Origin: Rhodobacteraceae bacterium IMCC1335 | Lineage (GTDB): Bacteria; Pseudomonadota; Alphaproteobacteria; Rhodobacterales; Rhodobacteraceae | Length of the DNA: 64,000 bases | Reading direction: 5' to 3' | Assembly (NCBI GenBank): GCA_039640495.1 | Contig: CP046864.1 | Span: forward strand, 2,715,001-2,779,000 | Shown: positions 25,266 through 34,668 of the stretch, in pieces | How positions within the stretch are numbered: the first letter of the stretch is position 1 | Layout: every line of letters starts with the position of its first letter | Notes under the pieces: model-generated | Seen by the model: only the letters and a program-made list of their open reading frames with translations | Databases searched by the model: none | What the model was told of the DNA's origin: nothing | Made by a program: the position numbers and the translations under genes

Positions 25266-28200
25266 TTAATCATCCACAATGCAGTCCACTATTCTTTCAT
25301 GCAAATCTGGGCCCGTACGTTTAAATCCCAAAACTCCCGAAATTGCTTTGACAAGTTCTTCCATAGGAATTTCACCACTTTCTTCAGTTATAAGTTCGGC
25401 ACAGGATTTTATCTCCTCTTTGGATATAAATTCAGCCTTGGTCGTAGGAGTAGTTTCTTCTGATCTATCCCTTACTGAAACCTTATGAAATTGTTCTTGA
25501 GTTGCCAAAAAGTTCATTTTTTCTAAAAACATTCCATTAGAAACGCATTTTTTCACAGCATTCTTGACGGCTGATAAGATCCGAGATCCAACTTTAGTCT
25601 TTCCATGCGCTGTGGTGTACCTACGAGCCAGCTCGTTAACATGAATTGGACCTTCAATTTTTACGATTTCGTATAATGCGGACATAATAGTCGAAAGTGG
25701 TTGTTCATGTGGCTCAAAACCATTTGGAACGCTTATTGTGGCCTTAGTATACTTTGGAACCTCTATTTTAGTTTCCAAAATTATTATTTCATCAAGCTTA
25801 GGAGTATCAACTTCATTCTTGATTTTTGGTGCGTTATGGTTGGAACCTTTTATAAAAGTTCCAATCTCCAACTCTGCACAATTTTCCAAAACTGTTTTTA
25901 GACGCTCCAATTCTGCATTGCGTCTATGAAACCAATCAGTGCTCCAAACTCGATGGAACTTCCAACCGAATCCTTCCAGGACATTTTGCCTTAAACGGTC
26001 ACGTTCTCTGGCCCACAAAGCTGAGTGATATGTTGCACCATCACATTCTACGGCGAGTAAAAAGTTATTTGAGCCTCTCTTTCGAACCCCAATATCAATT
26101 CTGAAACCTGCAGTACCTACCTGATAGTCAACCTCATAACCCATTTTTTTGATTTCAAAAGCTACATCAACCTCAAAATCGCTATCAGGCTCTTCTGTAG
26201 AAACATCTAACGCAGGTAGAAAACCATTTTCAGCAAATTGCAGAAATTTCTTAAGAACTTTAGGTCCTTCTTTTGAAGTTCTCGACGGATCAATATCAGC
26301 GGGATTAAATGAAGTATAAACTTCACATGCTACTCGTGACCTACTAAATAGTACGTTAAGTCTTCGTTCCCCACCATCCGAATTAATTGGTCCAAAGTTC
26401 ATTGTTGATAAGGCCTGGTTAGGTTCAAATGGACCGTAACCAACACTTATCAATATAATGTCTCTTTCATCACCTTGAACATTCTCAATATTTTTTACAA
26501 AAACGTTTTCAGGTTTATTTTCCCGAAGACACATATCTAGCACTGAATTATGGCGGCGTTTGAATTCAAGTATTTCTGTTACCATATCTGCTTGCGATTT
26601 TGAAAATGTGACGATCCCAACGGAAAAATTAGGATGACTTGACGCTAACTCAGTTAATCGATCAACTACAGCTTCTGCCTCTATTCTATTGGTTCCGGCC
26701 CTTCCTTGCCCTTTACTTGCGCTAGAGTATGCCCCGGGCACTCGGTTTAGGGACAAACCAAAAAAACCATCTTGAGCCATAGGGCTTGGTGGAAGAATTA
26801 AACGGCTATCATAGAACTCTATATTTGATACCATAATCAAAGAAGGATCACGTGACCTATAATGCCATTCCAGCATTGATTGATGCATGCCTCTCGCTTC
26901 ACATAGAGAAAGAATACTCTCCATTTCTACGGCCTGAACAATTGACGGGCTTTCATCTTCTAAATCTTCAGCCTCAGCATTATCTATTAGCCTGTCAAAA
27001 AAAGAAGTGGGTGGCAGCTGTTTCTGATCTCCTACAACTACAATTTGTTTGGCTCGGGCGATTGACCCAAGAGCATCCTCAGGGCGCACTTGACTTGCCT
27101 CATCAATAACAAGTAGGTCAAACTCGACCTTTTCAGGGGGTAAATATTGAGCCACAGAAATAGGGCTCATTAAAAAAATAGGTTTAATACGAGAGATCAT
27201 ATTACCCGCATGTGTCATCATATATCTTAAAGATTTATGTCTCCGCTTTTTTGCTAATTCGCCACGAATTAAACCCATTTCTCCCACTGCACCTTTGGGC
27301 AAATTCTCTAAATGAGATTTGAGAATTTTCTTACAGGTGAAATCCACTTTCTTTTCTTCTAAAGATGAGAAAGTACTAACTAGTTTATGTCTATCTAGTT
27401 TAGAAATTTCAGTTAATTCTGGAAACTTGTGTTGGCAAATACGCCACTTCTCTTCGAAAATTGCGAATTCAATTTCACTAGCAAGCAGACTGTCAGATAT
27501 TTTTTTATCATCATGTGCTTCTAAGTACGCCTCAATACCTTTTTCGATGAGTGTTTGACGAGAAAAGTGAAACTCAGTCCATTCCGGATACAACGAAAGA
27601 TGATCCAAAATTTGTTGAAACTTTTGGTCGCAAACATCCAACGAGTTATCGTCCAACATCAACTTACTTTTTAATAGATCTAAAGACCCAAATAAGTTTA
27701 AACTCAATTCTTCCGCCTGGTTATTTACAAATTCCTCCAGGTTAGTGGCTTTTACTTTTGCAATCACTTGTGGAGAACAATCTTTCATTTCAGCAGGAAA
27801 CTTTTTGATCCAATTGAGCACTTGTTGAAGCTCTGAAACTTCCGTCCTTTCAGCTCTCCAAGCATAGTCAAGTTTCGAGGAAAGATACCCAGCCTCTGCT
27901 TCAAATAACTTTTTCTCTTTTGCCGCCACAATTATGGCGTCTATAAAATCTAAGCGATCGCTAGGTGAATGGGGCAAAGTAAATTTGACATGGGTTTGCA
28001 AATCTTTGCAAATTCTACGGTAGGGGCCAAAAACTCGTTTAAACCAGCTTGTCGTTCCAGCAGCAACAGCCGACCTAATTGAATTATGGTCCAAGGACCA
28101 TACCGTGTCAGCTACTTTTTCAGATAATGCTTTTTTAGATGACGCCCAAGTGGCTGTCGCTTCGAGACCATCAAAAAAACGTCCGTCTTCACTTAAGGGT

Positions 28201-29885
28201 TTAAGCAGTTCATAAAGATTTGTATCAGAACTTGGAAAATCCCTCAGGTGTTTTACGAGCTCTACATGCTCTGCTACGGCATTTACAGATGCATCATTCA
28301 TAGTTTCAAGTAAGTCTGCTATCGTCGAAGCAAAAACTTTCCAATCACTAAATTGTCTTTGGAAGTTACGAATTTCGTTAGGTAACCTCTGAACATCAAA
28401 GGGTTGTATGTCTAAATTTTGTACCCCCAAGAATGGATGAGAATTATAGCTGCCATATTTTACTTTTAGTCCTACATATTTTTTGACAGAATGCAGTAAC
28501 TCGTCAATTTCACTGAAAGTTAAATGCTCAAGATCAGGCAATGAAATTTCCGGCGGCTCGACTCCTTCACCCATTAATCTTGAAATCTTTGCTAATACCG
28601 AAAATGCAGAATAGTCCCTATCGGCAACTACCTCATGCAGCATACCTGAAATTTCGTTCAATCTATCTCTATGAATGGTGAGATCCTCATCGACAGACTG
28701 TGCTTCCACAATTGATGAGCTTTTTGAAAGGGTCATACCAATTTCGCCTAACACAGCCTTCTTATTCGCAGTCTTCGAATGTAATTCTAAACATAGATCA
28801 CTAAGGCCAACTTTAACCATTCTTTGGTACACAACATTCAAAGCAGCCATTTTCTCAGCGACAAATAACACTTTTTTTCCACTGTGAGCTGCAGCTGCTA
28901 AGATATTAGTGATAGTTTGAGATTTCCCAGTACCCGGCGGACCCTGTACAACAAGATTTTTACCCGAATTAACTTCTTCTATCACCTTAGTTTGACTTGA
29001 ATCAGCATCAATTACTTGAAAGATGTTTTTTACATCAAGGACTTCGTCAATTTTCTCACCTTGACCGATTACTGGTTCTTCTGACCCAAATCCAGACACT
29101 AGCAATCTATCAATAATATCATTTTGGGTTAAATCTTGGAGTGTCCAGTTCTCTGGATCTAGATCTCGAAGCATCAAAAGTTTTGCAAAAGAGAAAAAAC
29201 CTAATTGCATTCCATCATGGTCGACTGACCATCTACCTTTGTTACCAATTATACTTTCAATTTTGTTAAAATATTCAGTGGGTGACCATTCATCAACTTC
29301 CTCAATTTCGGGCAGTTCAATCCCAAAATCATTATAAAGACGTTCTTGCAGCGGTAAGTTGGTGACTATGTCCTCGTCACGGCTCACTAAATCAAGGGTA
29401 GAAGTCTTTGCATTTCTAACTAACTCTACCGGTAAAAGAATTAGAGGAGACTCTCGCAAGACTTCTGATTTTTCATCTTCATACCACCGCAGAAAACCAA
29501 TGGCTAAATACAGAATATTCAACCCTTGTTCTTCTTCAGACGTTCTCGCTGCGCTAGAAATTTTCAGAAGTCGTTTTTGCAAAGCGTCCGGCGTCAGATC
29601 AGTTTCGATTATTAAATCGGTATACCTGGTTTCATCAACTTCCTCAGATATAGCCAGCAAAATATCATCTTCTGAGACCTCGTCTTGTTCAATGCCAACA
29701 CCCAGAAATTTCATGCGCTTAGAATCTTCTTTTAAGATTTTGAAGATTTCATTCGACTTCTCATTAACTACATTAATTAAGTTTCCACGCTTCGTTGAAC
29801 GATTGACATGTATCAGCCTATTACGTGTTCCTGTTTCCACTAAACGCTTGCGAGTTGCTTCTAACTGGGTTGCGATTTCAGACAT
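25266..29885 (-). CDS. DUF4011-type helicase-nuclease (Hhe-like, putative anti-phage)
   Basis: A 1539-residue protein. An N-terminal DUF4011-like region leads to a superfamily 1 helicase with GPPGTGKSQT (Walker A, about 313) and, after some 600 residues of insertion, LVIDEASQVRPED (Walker B, about 925), GDQKQLPP and GDERDIILIS. A PD-(D/E)XK/DUF559-Vsr-like nuclease follows (FRIDIGV...VECDGATYHSA, about 1265-1285), then a DUF3320-like C terminus. This architecture matches single-gene helicase-nuclease defence proteins such as those named Hhe. Activity against phage is inferred. It is convergent with int and AT-rich like the rest of the cargo. Confidence 0.85.
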   Translation of the reverse strand: MSEIATQLEATRKRLVETGTRNRLIHVNRSTKRGNLINVVNEKSNEIFKILKEDSKRMKFLGVGIEQDEVSEDDILLAISEEVDETRYTDLIIETDLTPDALQKRLLKISSAARTSEEEQGLNILYLAIGFLRWYEDEKSEVLRESPLILLPVELVRNAKTSTLDLVSRDEDIVTNLPLQERLYNDFGIELPEIEEVDEWSPTEYFNKIESIIGNKGRWSVDHDGMQLGFFSFAKLLMLRDLDPENWTLQDLTQNDIIDRLLVSGFGSEEPVIGQGEKIDEVLDVKNIFQVIDADSSQTKVIEEVNSGKNLVVQGPPGTGKSQTITNILAAAAHSGKKVLFVAEKMAALNVVYQRMVKVGLSDLCLELHSKTANKKAVLGEIGMTLSKSSSIVEAQSVDEDLTIHRDRLNEISGMLHEVVADRDYSAFSVLAKISRLMGEGVEPPEISLPDLEHLTFSEIDELLHSVKKYVGLKVKYGSYNSHPFLGVQNLDIQPFDVQRLPNEIRNFQRQFSDWKVFASTIADLLETMNDASVNAVAEHVELVKHLRDFPSSDTNLYELLKPLSEDGRFFDGLEATATWASSKKALSEKVADTVWSLDHNSIRSAVAAGTTSWFKRVFGPYRRICKDLQTHVKFTLPHSPSDRLDFIDAIIVAAKEKKLFEAEAGYLSSKLDYAWRAERTEVSELQQVLNWIKKFPAEMKDCSPQVIAKVKATNLEEFVNNQAEELSLNLFGSLDLLKSKLMLDDNSLDVCDQKFQQILDHLSLYPEWTEFHFSRQTLIEKGIEAYLEAHDDKKISDSLLASEIEFAIFEEKWRICQHKFPELTEISKLDRHKLVSTFSSLEEKKVDFTCKKILKSHLENLPKGAVGEMGLIRGELAKKRRHKSLRYMMTHAGNMISRIKPIFLMSPISVAQYLPPEKVEFDLLVIDEASQVRPEDALGSIARAKQIVVVGDQKQLPPTSFFDRLIDNAEAEDLEDESPSIVQAVEMESILSLCEARGMHQSMLEWHYRSRDPSLIMVSNIEFYDSRLILPPSPMAQDGFFGLSLNRVPGAYSSASKGQGRAGTNRIEAEAVVDRLTELASSHPNFSVGIVTFSKSQADMVTEILEFKRRHNSVLDMCLRENKPENVFVKNIENVQGDERDIILISVGYGPFEPNQALSTMNFGPINSDGGERRLNVLFSRSRVACEVYTSFNPADIDPSRTSKEGPKVLKKFLQFAENGFLPALDVSTEEPDSDFEVDVAFEIKKMGYEVDYQVGTAGFRIDIGVRKRGSNNFLLAVECDGATYHSALWARERDRLRQNVLEGFGWKFHRVWSTDWFHRRNAELERLKTVLENCAELEIGTFIKGSNHNAPKIKNEVDTPKLDEIIILETKIEVPKYTKATISVPNGFEPHEQPLSTIMSALYEIVKIEGPIHVNELARRYTTAHGKTKVGSRILSAVKNAVKKCVSNGMFLEKMNFLATQEQFHKVSVRDRSEETTPTTKAEFISKEEIKSCAELITEESGEIPMEELVKAISGVLGFKRTGPDLHERIVDCIVDD

Positions 29886-30078
29886 TCAGCATTCCTTATT
29901 TAACGTCTCAGCTTAAAAGTAGTGAGCCGTTAGTGACAAGGAAAAATTCTTAAAATTAAATATCGTTAAATTGCTTTTTAAACACTTATGATTTTTTTTA
30001 GAAAAGGTTTATCATTAAAAATTGCTAGCATTTCAATTGGTACAATTTGCTAGGCACAGTTCTGTGATTGACGTCTAA

Positions 30079-32913
30079 TTATAATCTTTTGCTTACTTCC
30101 GAGTATCGGCAGAATGGATTGGCGAGTTGCATTTGCCGAGGGGTCATACAGTTTACATTAAATAGATTGTCTGAAGCCACCAAAACGGCAGCGCATTGCG
30201 CTCTAGAAATAGCAACGTTGAAACGGTTTGAGCTGTACAGAAATTCCATTCCACGGGGGGCGTCGCTATAAGTAGAGGTTGCCATTGAAAAAATAGCTAT
30301 TGCTGCTTCTTGACCTTGAAACTTATCAACGGTCCCAACTCGAGCTGTTGGGAGTAGTTTTTGAATTTCGAATACATGAGCATTATAAGGTGCAATTATG
30401 ACAATATCGTTTAGCGTAATCACTTTCTGAGTACCGCCACGATCTGTCCAAGTCTCGCCAGTTTCCAATATATCTGCCACTAGTTTCTGGACTGCGGTGG
30501 CCTCTTCAACTGATGAACTAGTATTTCCGCCATGAGACACAGGAAGAAGGTATAAGCCTGGGCCATCTATTTTGCCACTAGTATTAACAGACTGATTTTC
30601 GCAACCAGAAACAGCAGTCAGCTTGTCTTCATAAAACATTTCGGAAACAAAATTGCTGATTTTTGGATGCATCCTATAGGTTACGCCCAAAAATAAACCC
30701 TCATTGCTGGCAATGGTTTTTCGTCCATCTAGCAAATGGTCTAAGGCGGAAACTCCAGTACCATCTGGATGCGTACCCTGCATTGGTTGTTCTAATTGCT
30801 GAGGATCACCTAAAAGAATAACTGTTTGTGCCGCATGAGCTAAAGCCAACACATTGGCTAATGACATTTGACCCGCCTCATCGACCACCAAGACGTCTAC
30901 CGCTTCAAAAGCATCTTCACGGCTCCAAAAAAAGTGAGTTGCTCCAGCCACCTGAGCAGTCCCGTCATTAAGTGAAACAAGCACATTATCGTTGGTTTTA
31001 GCGAATATGAGGCTTGGCGAATTCGGCTCAACGCTTCCCATTTCTGGCTTTTGTATGCAGGTTAAATCCATATTTAGTTCGGCAGCTGCTTCACGGGTTT
31101 TATCAAGAAGGTTACGGATCACTTTATGACTATTGGCAGTGATACCTACTTTTTTACCCTGCCTGACTAGCTCACAGATAATCCGTGCTCCAGTAAACGA
31201 CTTTCCAGTCCCGGGAGGGCCTTGAATAGGAAGAACTCCTGAAGTCAAAAAGCTGGCTAAGTCGATAGATCTAGAAAGAGCAGTTGTATTATCATCCTCA
31301 ACTGAAATGCTGTCCATCGGGACTTTGGACCGAAGAAGGAGATCCCTTGAGCTTTTGTATGGACCTTCACCTAAAATTCCATTTTCGGCAACATACTCCC
31401 CTAATCGAAGTAGTGACGCTGCCTGTTCCTTAGGATCGATGAACTGATGCACAAAGATACCTTCTGGGTGTATCTCAGCGGATGCTTTTGACTTTTTTAT
31501 ATCGATGGTTTGTTCTTCAAATGAGATATTGGATATTGTACCTAATTTTGCCCCACCTACATTATGAACGCTTTCTCCACCTCTAATATCAGTGTCCTGC
31601 ATATCAAAGCTGTAGCGATCAGTTGGAATGCCCGTTTTGCTCGCCGCAATAGTTTCTAAAAAGCTTAGCCCGGAAAGACCTGCTTTTTCATCATAAAGTT
31701 CAGCTTCATTAAGATCTTGGAGCCTAAACTTTTCCCACCACACAGCCTTATTTTCTCTACGGTGCCAATCAAGAATATGAGCTAAAAGCCATAAGGCAGT
31801 TTGTTCACTATTTTGCTCAGCTGCATCTACTGGCACATCCTGAACCAATATTTCGATCAGTTCTTGAATACGCTTTTGCTGAGCAGTTAGCTCTTCGCTA
31901 GGCTCATCGTATTTAGGCGCTGGACGTGTGATTGGTGCGCCCTCAGATAATTTTTGATTGCGAAGATCTTCTAGCCAATCACGTAGCTTCAGTGTCGCAT
32001 AACAGTCGTCAGCATTATACTCCTCTACAATAGATTTTGCTTCATCGCTGATAGAACCAATGTTATTCAACTCAAGCCCAGCGGTCACTTGCGTCAGAGC
32101 AACATTAGCATCATGCAATGAAACCTTACGTTCGTACCCACAAAATGCCTCAAGCTGTTTTAAAGAATAACTTTCTACACTTGCCCGAATAGTATTCTTT
32201 GTCACAGACAATAGGTCTACTAGAACTAACCCACGCAATAGGTTGTCCACTTCATTCTCACGAGTGGCATACCTGCCCATCAAGCGCTTTAAAGCGCCAG
32301 CTTCATAGCCGCCAAAATGATAGATGTGCATGCCTGGATACTCTTGCCGTCTTCGGCAAACGAAATCTACAAACCGTTCAAAAATAGCTTTTTCAGAGAC
32401 ACGATCTAATGCCCAGTCGGCCACATACTCATGTTCTCCGTCATCATTGGTTATGCTATAACCAAACAAGTACTCGATACCGTGTTCGCCAACGAACTGA
32501 TCACTTTCTATATCAAAAAATACATCCCCTGGGTTGGGCTCGGGTAGTGCGGACAACCCAGTTTCAGGGACAAATTCAAGGAATTCAAATTTTAAATGGC
32601 CGGCTTCTCGGGCCTCAACTTGAATTGAAGCTTGAGCCAATATCTTTTCAAATGAAGAAATAGAAACTTTCTTCGGTCTAAAGCCCTCAGGCAACTGCCA
32701 ACTAGCAAACTGTTTCATTGTGTTGATGTTATGTGAGCCGAGTTCTTTAATTTGATTTTTAGATATCCCAGCTACCAGACAGAGATGATCATCATTCCGG
32801 CGGCGTTTTTCGCAGTCTTTTTGCCAGCGGCAAACGTCACAATGCATTTTAGGTTCTGGATACGTCACCGCCAGGGCAGATAGATCAACAGCGACTTCTG
32901 CTGCTAACTTCAC
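30079..32913 (-). CDS. TM0106-type RecB-like nuclease/helicase, C-terminal part (frameshifted)
   Basis: 944 residues: a cysteine cluster (CDVCRWQKDC), an RNase H-like region (DIESDQ...YLFGY) and an SF1 helicase with GPPGTGKSFTG, VLVVDEAGQMSLANVL, GDPQQLEQP and DKFQGQEA, ending FLYSSNRFNVAISRAQ. It continues the N-terminal piece at 32910-33485: reading on one frame over at about 32962 restores FEPEEFRYADYSAYYRG. One missing T in a T run on the coding strand separates the two. Intact, the protein would be about 1,135 residues. Broken or recoded; a sequencing error cannot be excluded. Confidence 0.85.
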   Translation of the reverse strand: MKLAAEVAVDLSALAVTYPEPKMHCDVCRWQKDCEKRRRNDDHLCLVAGISKNQIKELGSHNINTMKQFASWQLPEGFRPKKVSISSFEKILAQASIQVEAREAGHLKFEFLEFVPETGLSALPEPNPGDVFFDIESDQFVGEHGIEYLFGYSITNDDGEHEYVADWALDRVSEKAIFERFVDFVCRRRQEYPGMHIYHFGGYEAGALKRLMGRYATRENEVDNLLRGLVLVDLLSVTKNTIRASVESYSLKQLEAFCGYERKVSLHDANVALTQVTAGLELNNIGSISDEAKSIVEEYNADDCYATLKLRDWLEDLRNQKLSEGAPITRPAPKYDEPSEELTAQQKRIQELIEILVQDVPVDAAEQNSEQTALWLLAHILDWHRRENKAVWWEKFRLQDLNEAELYDEKAGLSGLSFLETIAASKTGIPTDRYSFDMQDTDIRGGESVHNVGGAKLGTISNISFEEQTIDIKKSKASAEIHPEGIFVHQFIDPKEQAASLLRLGEYVAENGILGEGPYKSSRDLLLRSKVPMDSISVEDDNTTALSRSIDLASFLTSGVLPIQGPPGTGKSFTGARIICELVRQGKKVGITANSHKVIRNLLDKTREAAAELNMDLTCIQKPEMGSVEPNSPSLIFAKTNDNVLVSLNDGTAQVAGATHFFWSREDAFEAVDVLVVDEAGQMSLANVLALAHAAQTVILLGDPQQLEQPMQGTHPDGTGVSALDHLLDGRKTIASNEGLFLGVTYRMHPKISNFVSEMFYEDKLTAVSGCENQSVNTSGKIDGPGLYLLPVSHGGNTSSSVEEATAVQKLVADILETGETWTDRGGTQKVITLNDIVIIAPYNAHVFEIQKLLPTARVGTVDKFQGQEAAIAIFSMATSTYSDAPRGMEFLYSSNRFNVAISRAQCAAVLVASDNLFNVNCMTPRQMQLANPFCRYSEVSKRL

Positions 32914-33485
32914 GCCTCGATAATAAGCGCTGTAGTCAGCATAGCGAAACTCTTCAGGCTCAAATTATTCCAGGGCGAGACTACATACATTCGTTCTGGC
33001 GCACATCCTTGGACTTGTGCTAGCAAATCAGAGTAGAGACAAAGCTGCAATAATGTGCCGCCTTTAGTTTCACGAGCGAGCTTTGTATCAATGATTTCAT
33101 ATGAATAGGAACCAAGTGAACTGGGAATATTAACTTTACGTAAAATATCGGCACGACCAACCCATCGTTCATTTTTTAATGCGGCCTGAACTATGTATTC
33201 GTCTCCTGCAATCATTGCGGTTTTGGTCGCCTCAACAGTAGCATCTGAAATGTCTACGCCGTCTATGACGGTAATCTGACACCCCTTGTTTCTGAGGTGT
33301 TCAATGTAATCGTCTTCATGCCTCTGGCCTCGTTCCTGTAACAAGCGAAGCAGTGGGTCATAGCTATCGGGCTGATTTAATGTCCTATTAGCAACTTGGA
33401 CGTTAAGAGATGTAAGGTGGTCACAATTAAGATGACCAATGAGATCGCCAGAACTCAACTGTATGCTGTTTTCAACACATTTCAT
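32910..33485 (-). CDS. TM0106-type nuclease/helicase, N-terminal nuclease part (frameshifted)
   Basis: The 191-residue piece carries the RecB-like PD-(D/E)XK domain: GRADILR, YEIIDTKLARETKGG (D-x-K) and QLCLYSDLL. The last 17 residues after VVSPWNN are frameshift translation. Homologues continue directly into the C-terminal part, which overlaps by four bases. The nuclease active site is intact, so a stand-alone nuclease fragment might still be made. Confidence 0.8.
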   Translation of the reverse strand: MKCVENSIQLSSGDLIGHLNCDHLTSLNVQVANRTLNQPDSYDPLLRLLQERGQRHEDDYIEHLRNKGCQITVIDGVDISDATVEATKTAMIAGDEYIVQAALKNERWVGRADILRKVNIPSSLGSYSYEIIDTKLARETKGGTLLQLCLYSDLLAQVQGCAPERMYVVSPWNNLSLKSFAMLTTALIIEA

Positions 33486-33534
33486 GATTTGTTTGCCAGT
33501 TGTGCTTAAGATTTAACGTGAATGAAAATTACAG

Positions 33535-34236
33535 CTATTCCCAAGTGAAATCTACTTTTCTGAGTTTGGATTTCTGCGCTGAACTTAACTGTTTCTGCCA
33601 CCTTCTCTGGTAACGTATCCATTGGCCTAATTTTATACCGTCTTCAATTTGTGATACCGGAACATTGGAGTGACCTTCTCGGGTATAAAATTTCAACAAA
33701 GTATTGAAACCCTCTTCCCATGCGTGGGTACGGGGATCCCAAATGAATCCTAATCTATCTAATTCTTCAATTTGTTGTTGTGGGAGTTTATCATTTTTAC
33801 GGCTTTGTCTGGCTTTAACAACCCAGTTACTTAATTTGTAACCGTCGGGTGTTACATATCCTTCTCGGATTTTGTTCCCTTGTGGAACTTTTGAATGTCC
33901 AAATTCCTCTACAAACTTTTTGAATTCAGAAACCCCTCTGTCCCAAGCTGCGGTATTCGCCACCCATATAAATCCTAACTCGTCTAATTTTTTCTTCTTG
34001 TCCGGCTCCAAGTGTTCCCTTTTATTTCGTTGATCTGAAACCCAGCCTCCCAGATTATAGCCATTATGAATGGTTTGTGTGTTTAACTGTGTGATTTCAT
34101 CATTGAGCAAAAAATCCTGTAAGTGACTAAATCCCGCATCCCAAGCATCTTTTACCGGCGCCCATTCAAAACCTAATTCTTTTAATTCTCTTTTTTTATT
34201 ATCTGAAACTTCGTACTGAAACTGTAAAATTGTCAA
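33535..34236 (-). CDS. orphan helicase-associated (HA) domain protein, likely a fragment
   Basis: 233 residues made of three to four helicase-associated repeats, each with an L-x-x-L-G-F-x-W turn and a K-L-x-x-W-V/I core. The repeats lie at about 15-60, 78-118, 135-172 and 180-220. HA repeats normally follow a DEAD/DEAH helicase, but none is encoded here. The start is a weak TTG, and upstream homology ends at the duplicated segment beginning near 34281. It may be the C-terminal remnant of a large helicase truncated by that rearrangement, or a DNA-binding adaptor. Confidence 0.65.
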   Translation of the reverse strand: MTILQFQYEVSDNKKRELKELGFEWAPVKDAWDAGFSHLQDFLLNDEITQLNTQTIHNGYNLGGWVSDQRNKREHLEPDKKKKLDELGFIWVANTAAWDRGVSEFKKFVEEFGHSKVPQGNKIREGYVTPDGYKLSNWVVKARQSRKNDKLPQQQIEELDRLGFIWDPRTHAWEEGFNTLLKFYTREGHSNVPVSQIEDGIKLGQWIRYQRRWQKQLSSAQKSKLRKVDFTWE

Positions 34237-34280
34237 GGGGCGAGGATGACAAGCTCTGCGCCTTTGTAATTGTTGACGTT

Positions 34281-34460
34281 ATGGCCTTAGTTTTGTTAAA
34301 AAGTATGTTGGGAAAAGCTAACGGAGCTAAAGTAGCAGGTAAGTTTGCTGAAAAAATAGATCGATTGATATCAAAAGAACAAAACCCCTTCATGGTTACA
34401 GAAGCAATTAAAGATCTTTGTAATCTGAACCAATGCCGCCAATCTGAGGATATTTTTTAG
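34281..34460 (+). CDS. 59-residue unknown protein, copy 1
   Basis: A 59-residue basic helical protein (ALVLLKSMLGKANGAKVAGK...) nearly identical to 38653-38832; only the first 25 residues differ noticeably. It ends TAG overlapping the GTG of an exonuclease I stump, as the intact copy overlaps intact xonA. The conserved length and coupling suggest a real partner of exonuclease I. Confidence 0.6.
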   Translation: MALVLLKSMLGKANGAKVAGKFAEKIDRLISKEQNPFMVTEAIKDLCNLNQCRQSEDIF

Positions 34461-34558
34461 TGTCCCGTTACGTTTTCTACGACTTCGAAACTACTGGCAT
34501 TAGCCCAGCGTTCGATCATCCGTTGCAATTTGCGGCAATTGTTACTGACGAACATCTA
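34460..34558 (+). pseudogene. exonuclease I, 5' stump
   Basis: The first 33 codons of the exonuclease I gene at 38832 (YVFYDFETTGISPAFDHPL, then AIVTDEHL) are repeated here with few silent changes and then stop at 34558. Together with the preceding small gene it makes a roughly 280-bp direct repeat that flanks 34559-38652. Not functional. Confidence 0.85.
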
Positions 34559-34668
34559 TACATCAGAGCGGTTTTCGATTTTCAATCACGCTGAAACGCA
34601 TTTATCGCATTTTACTAATTGAAATATAAAGTATCACTAGCTCTTCTATAGTCACGTTTTGTCATGTC

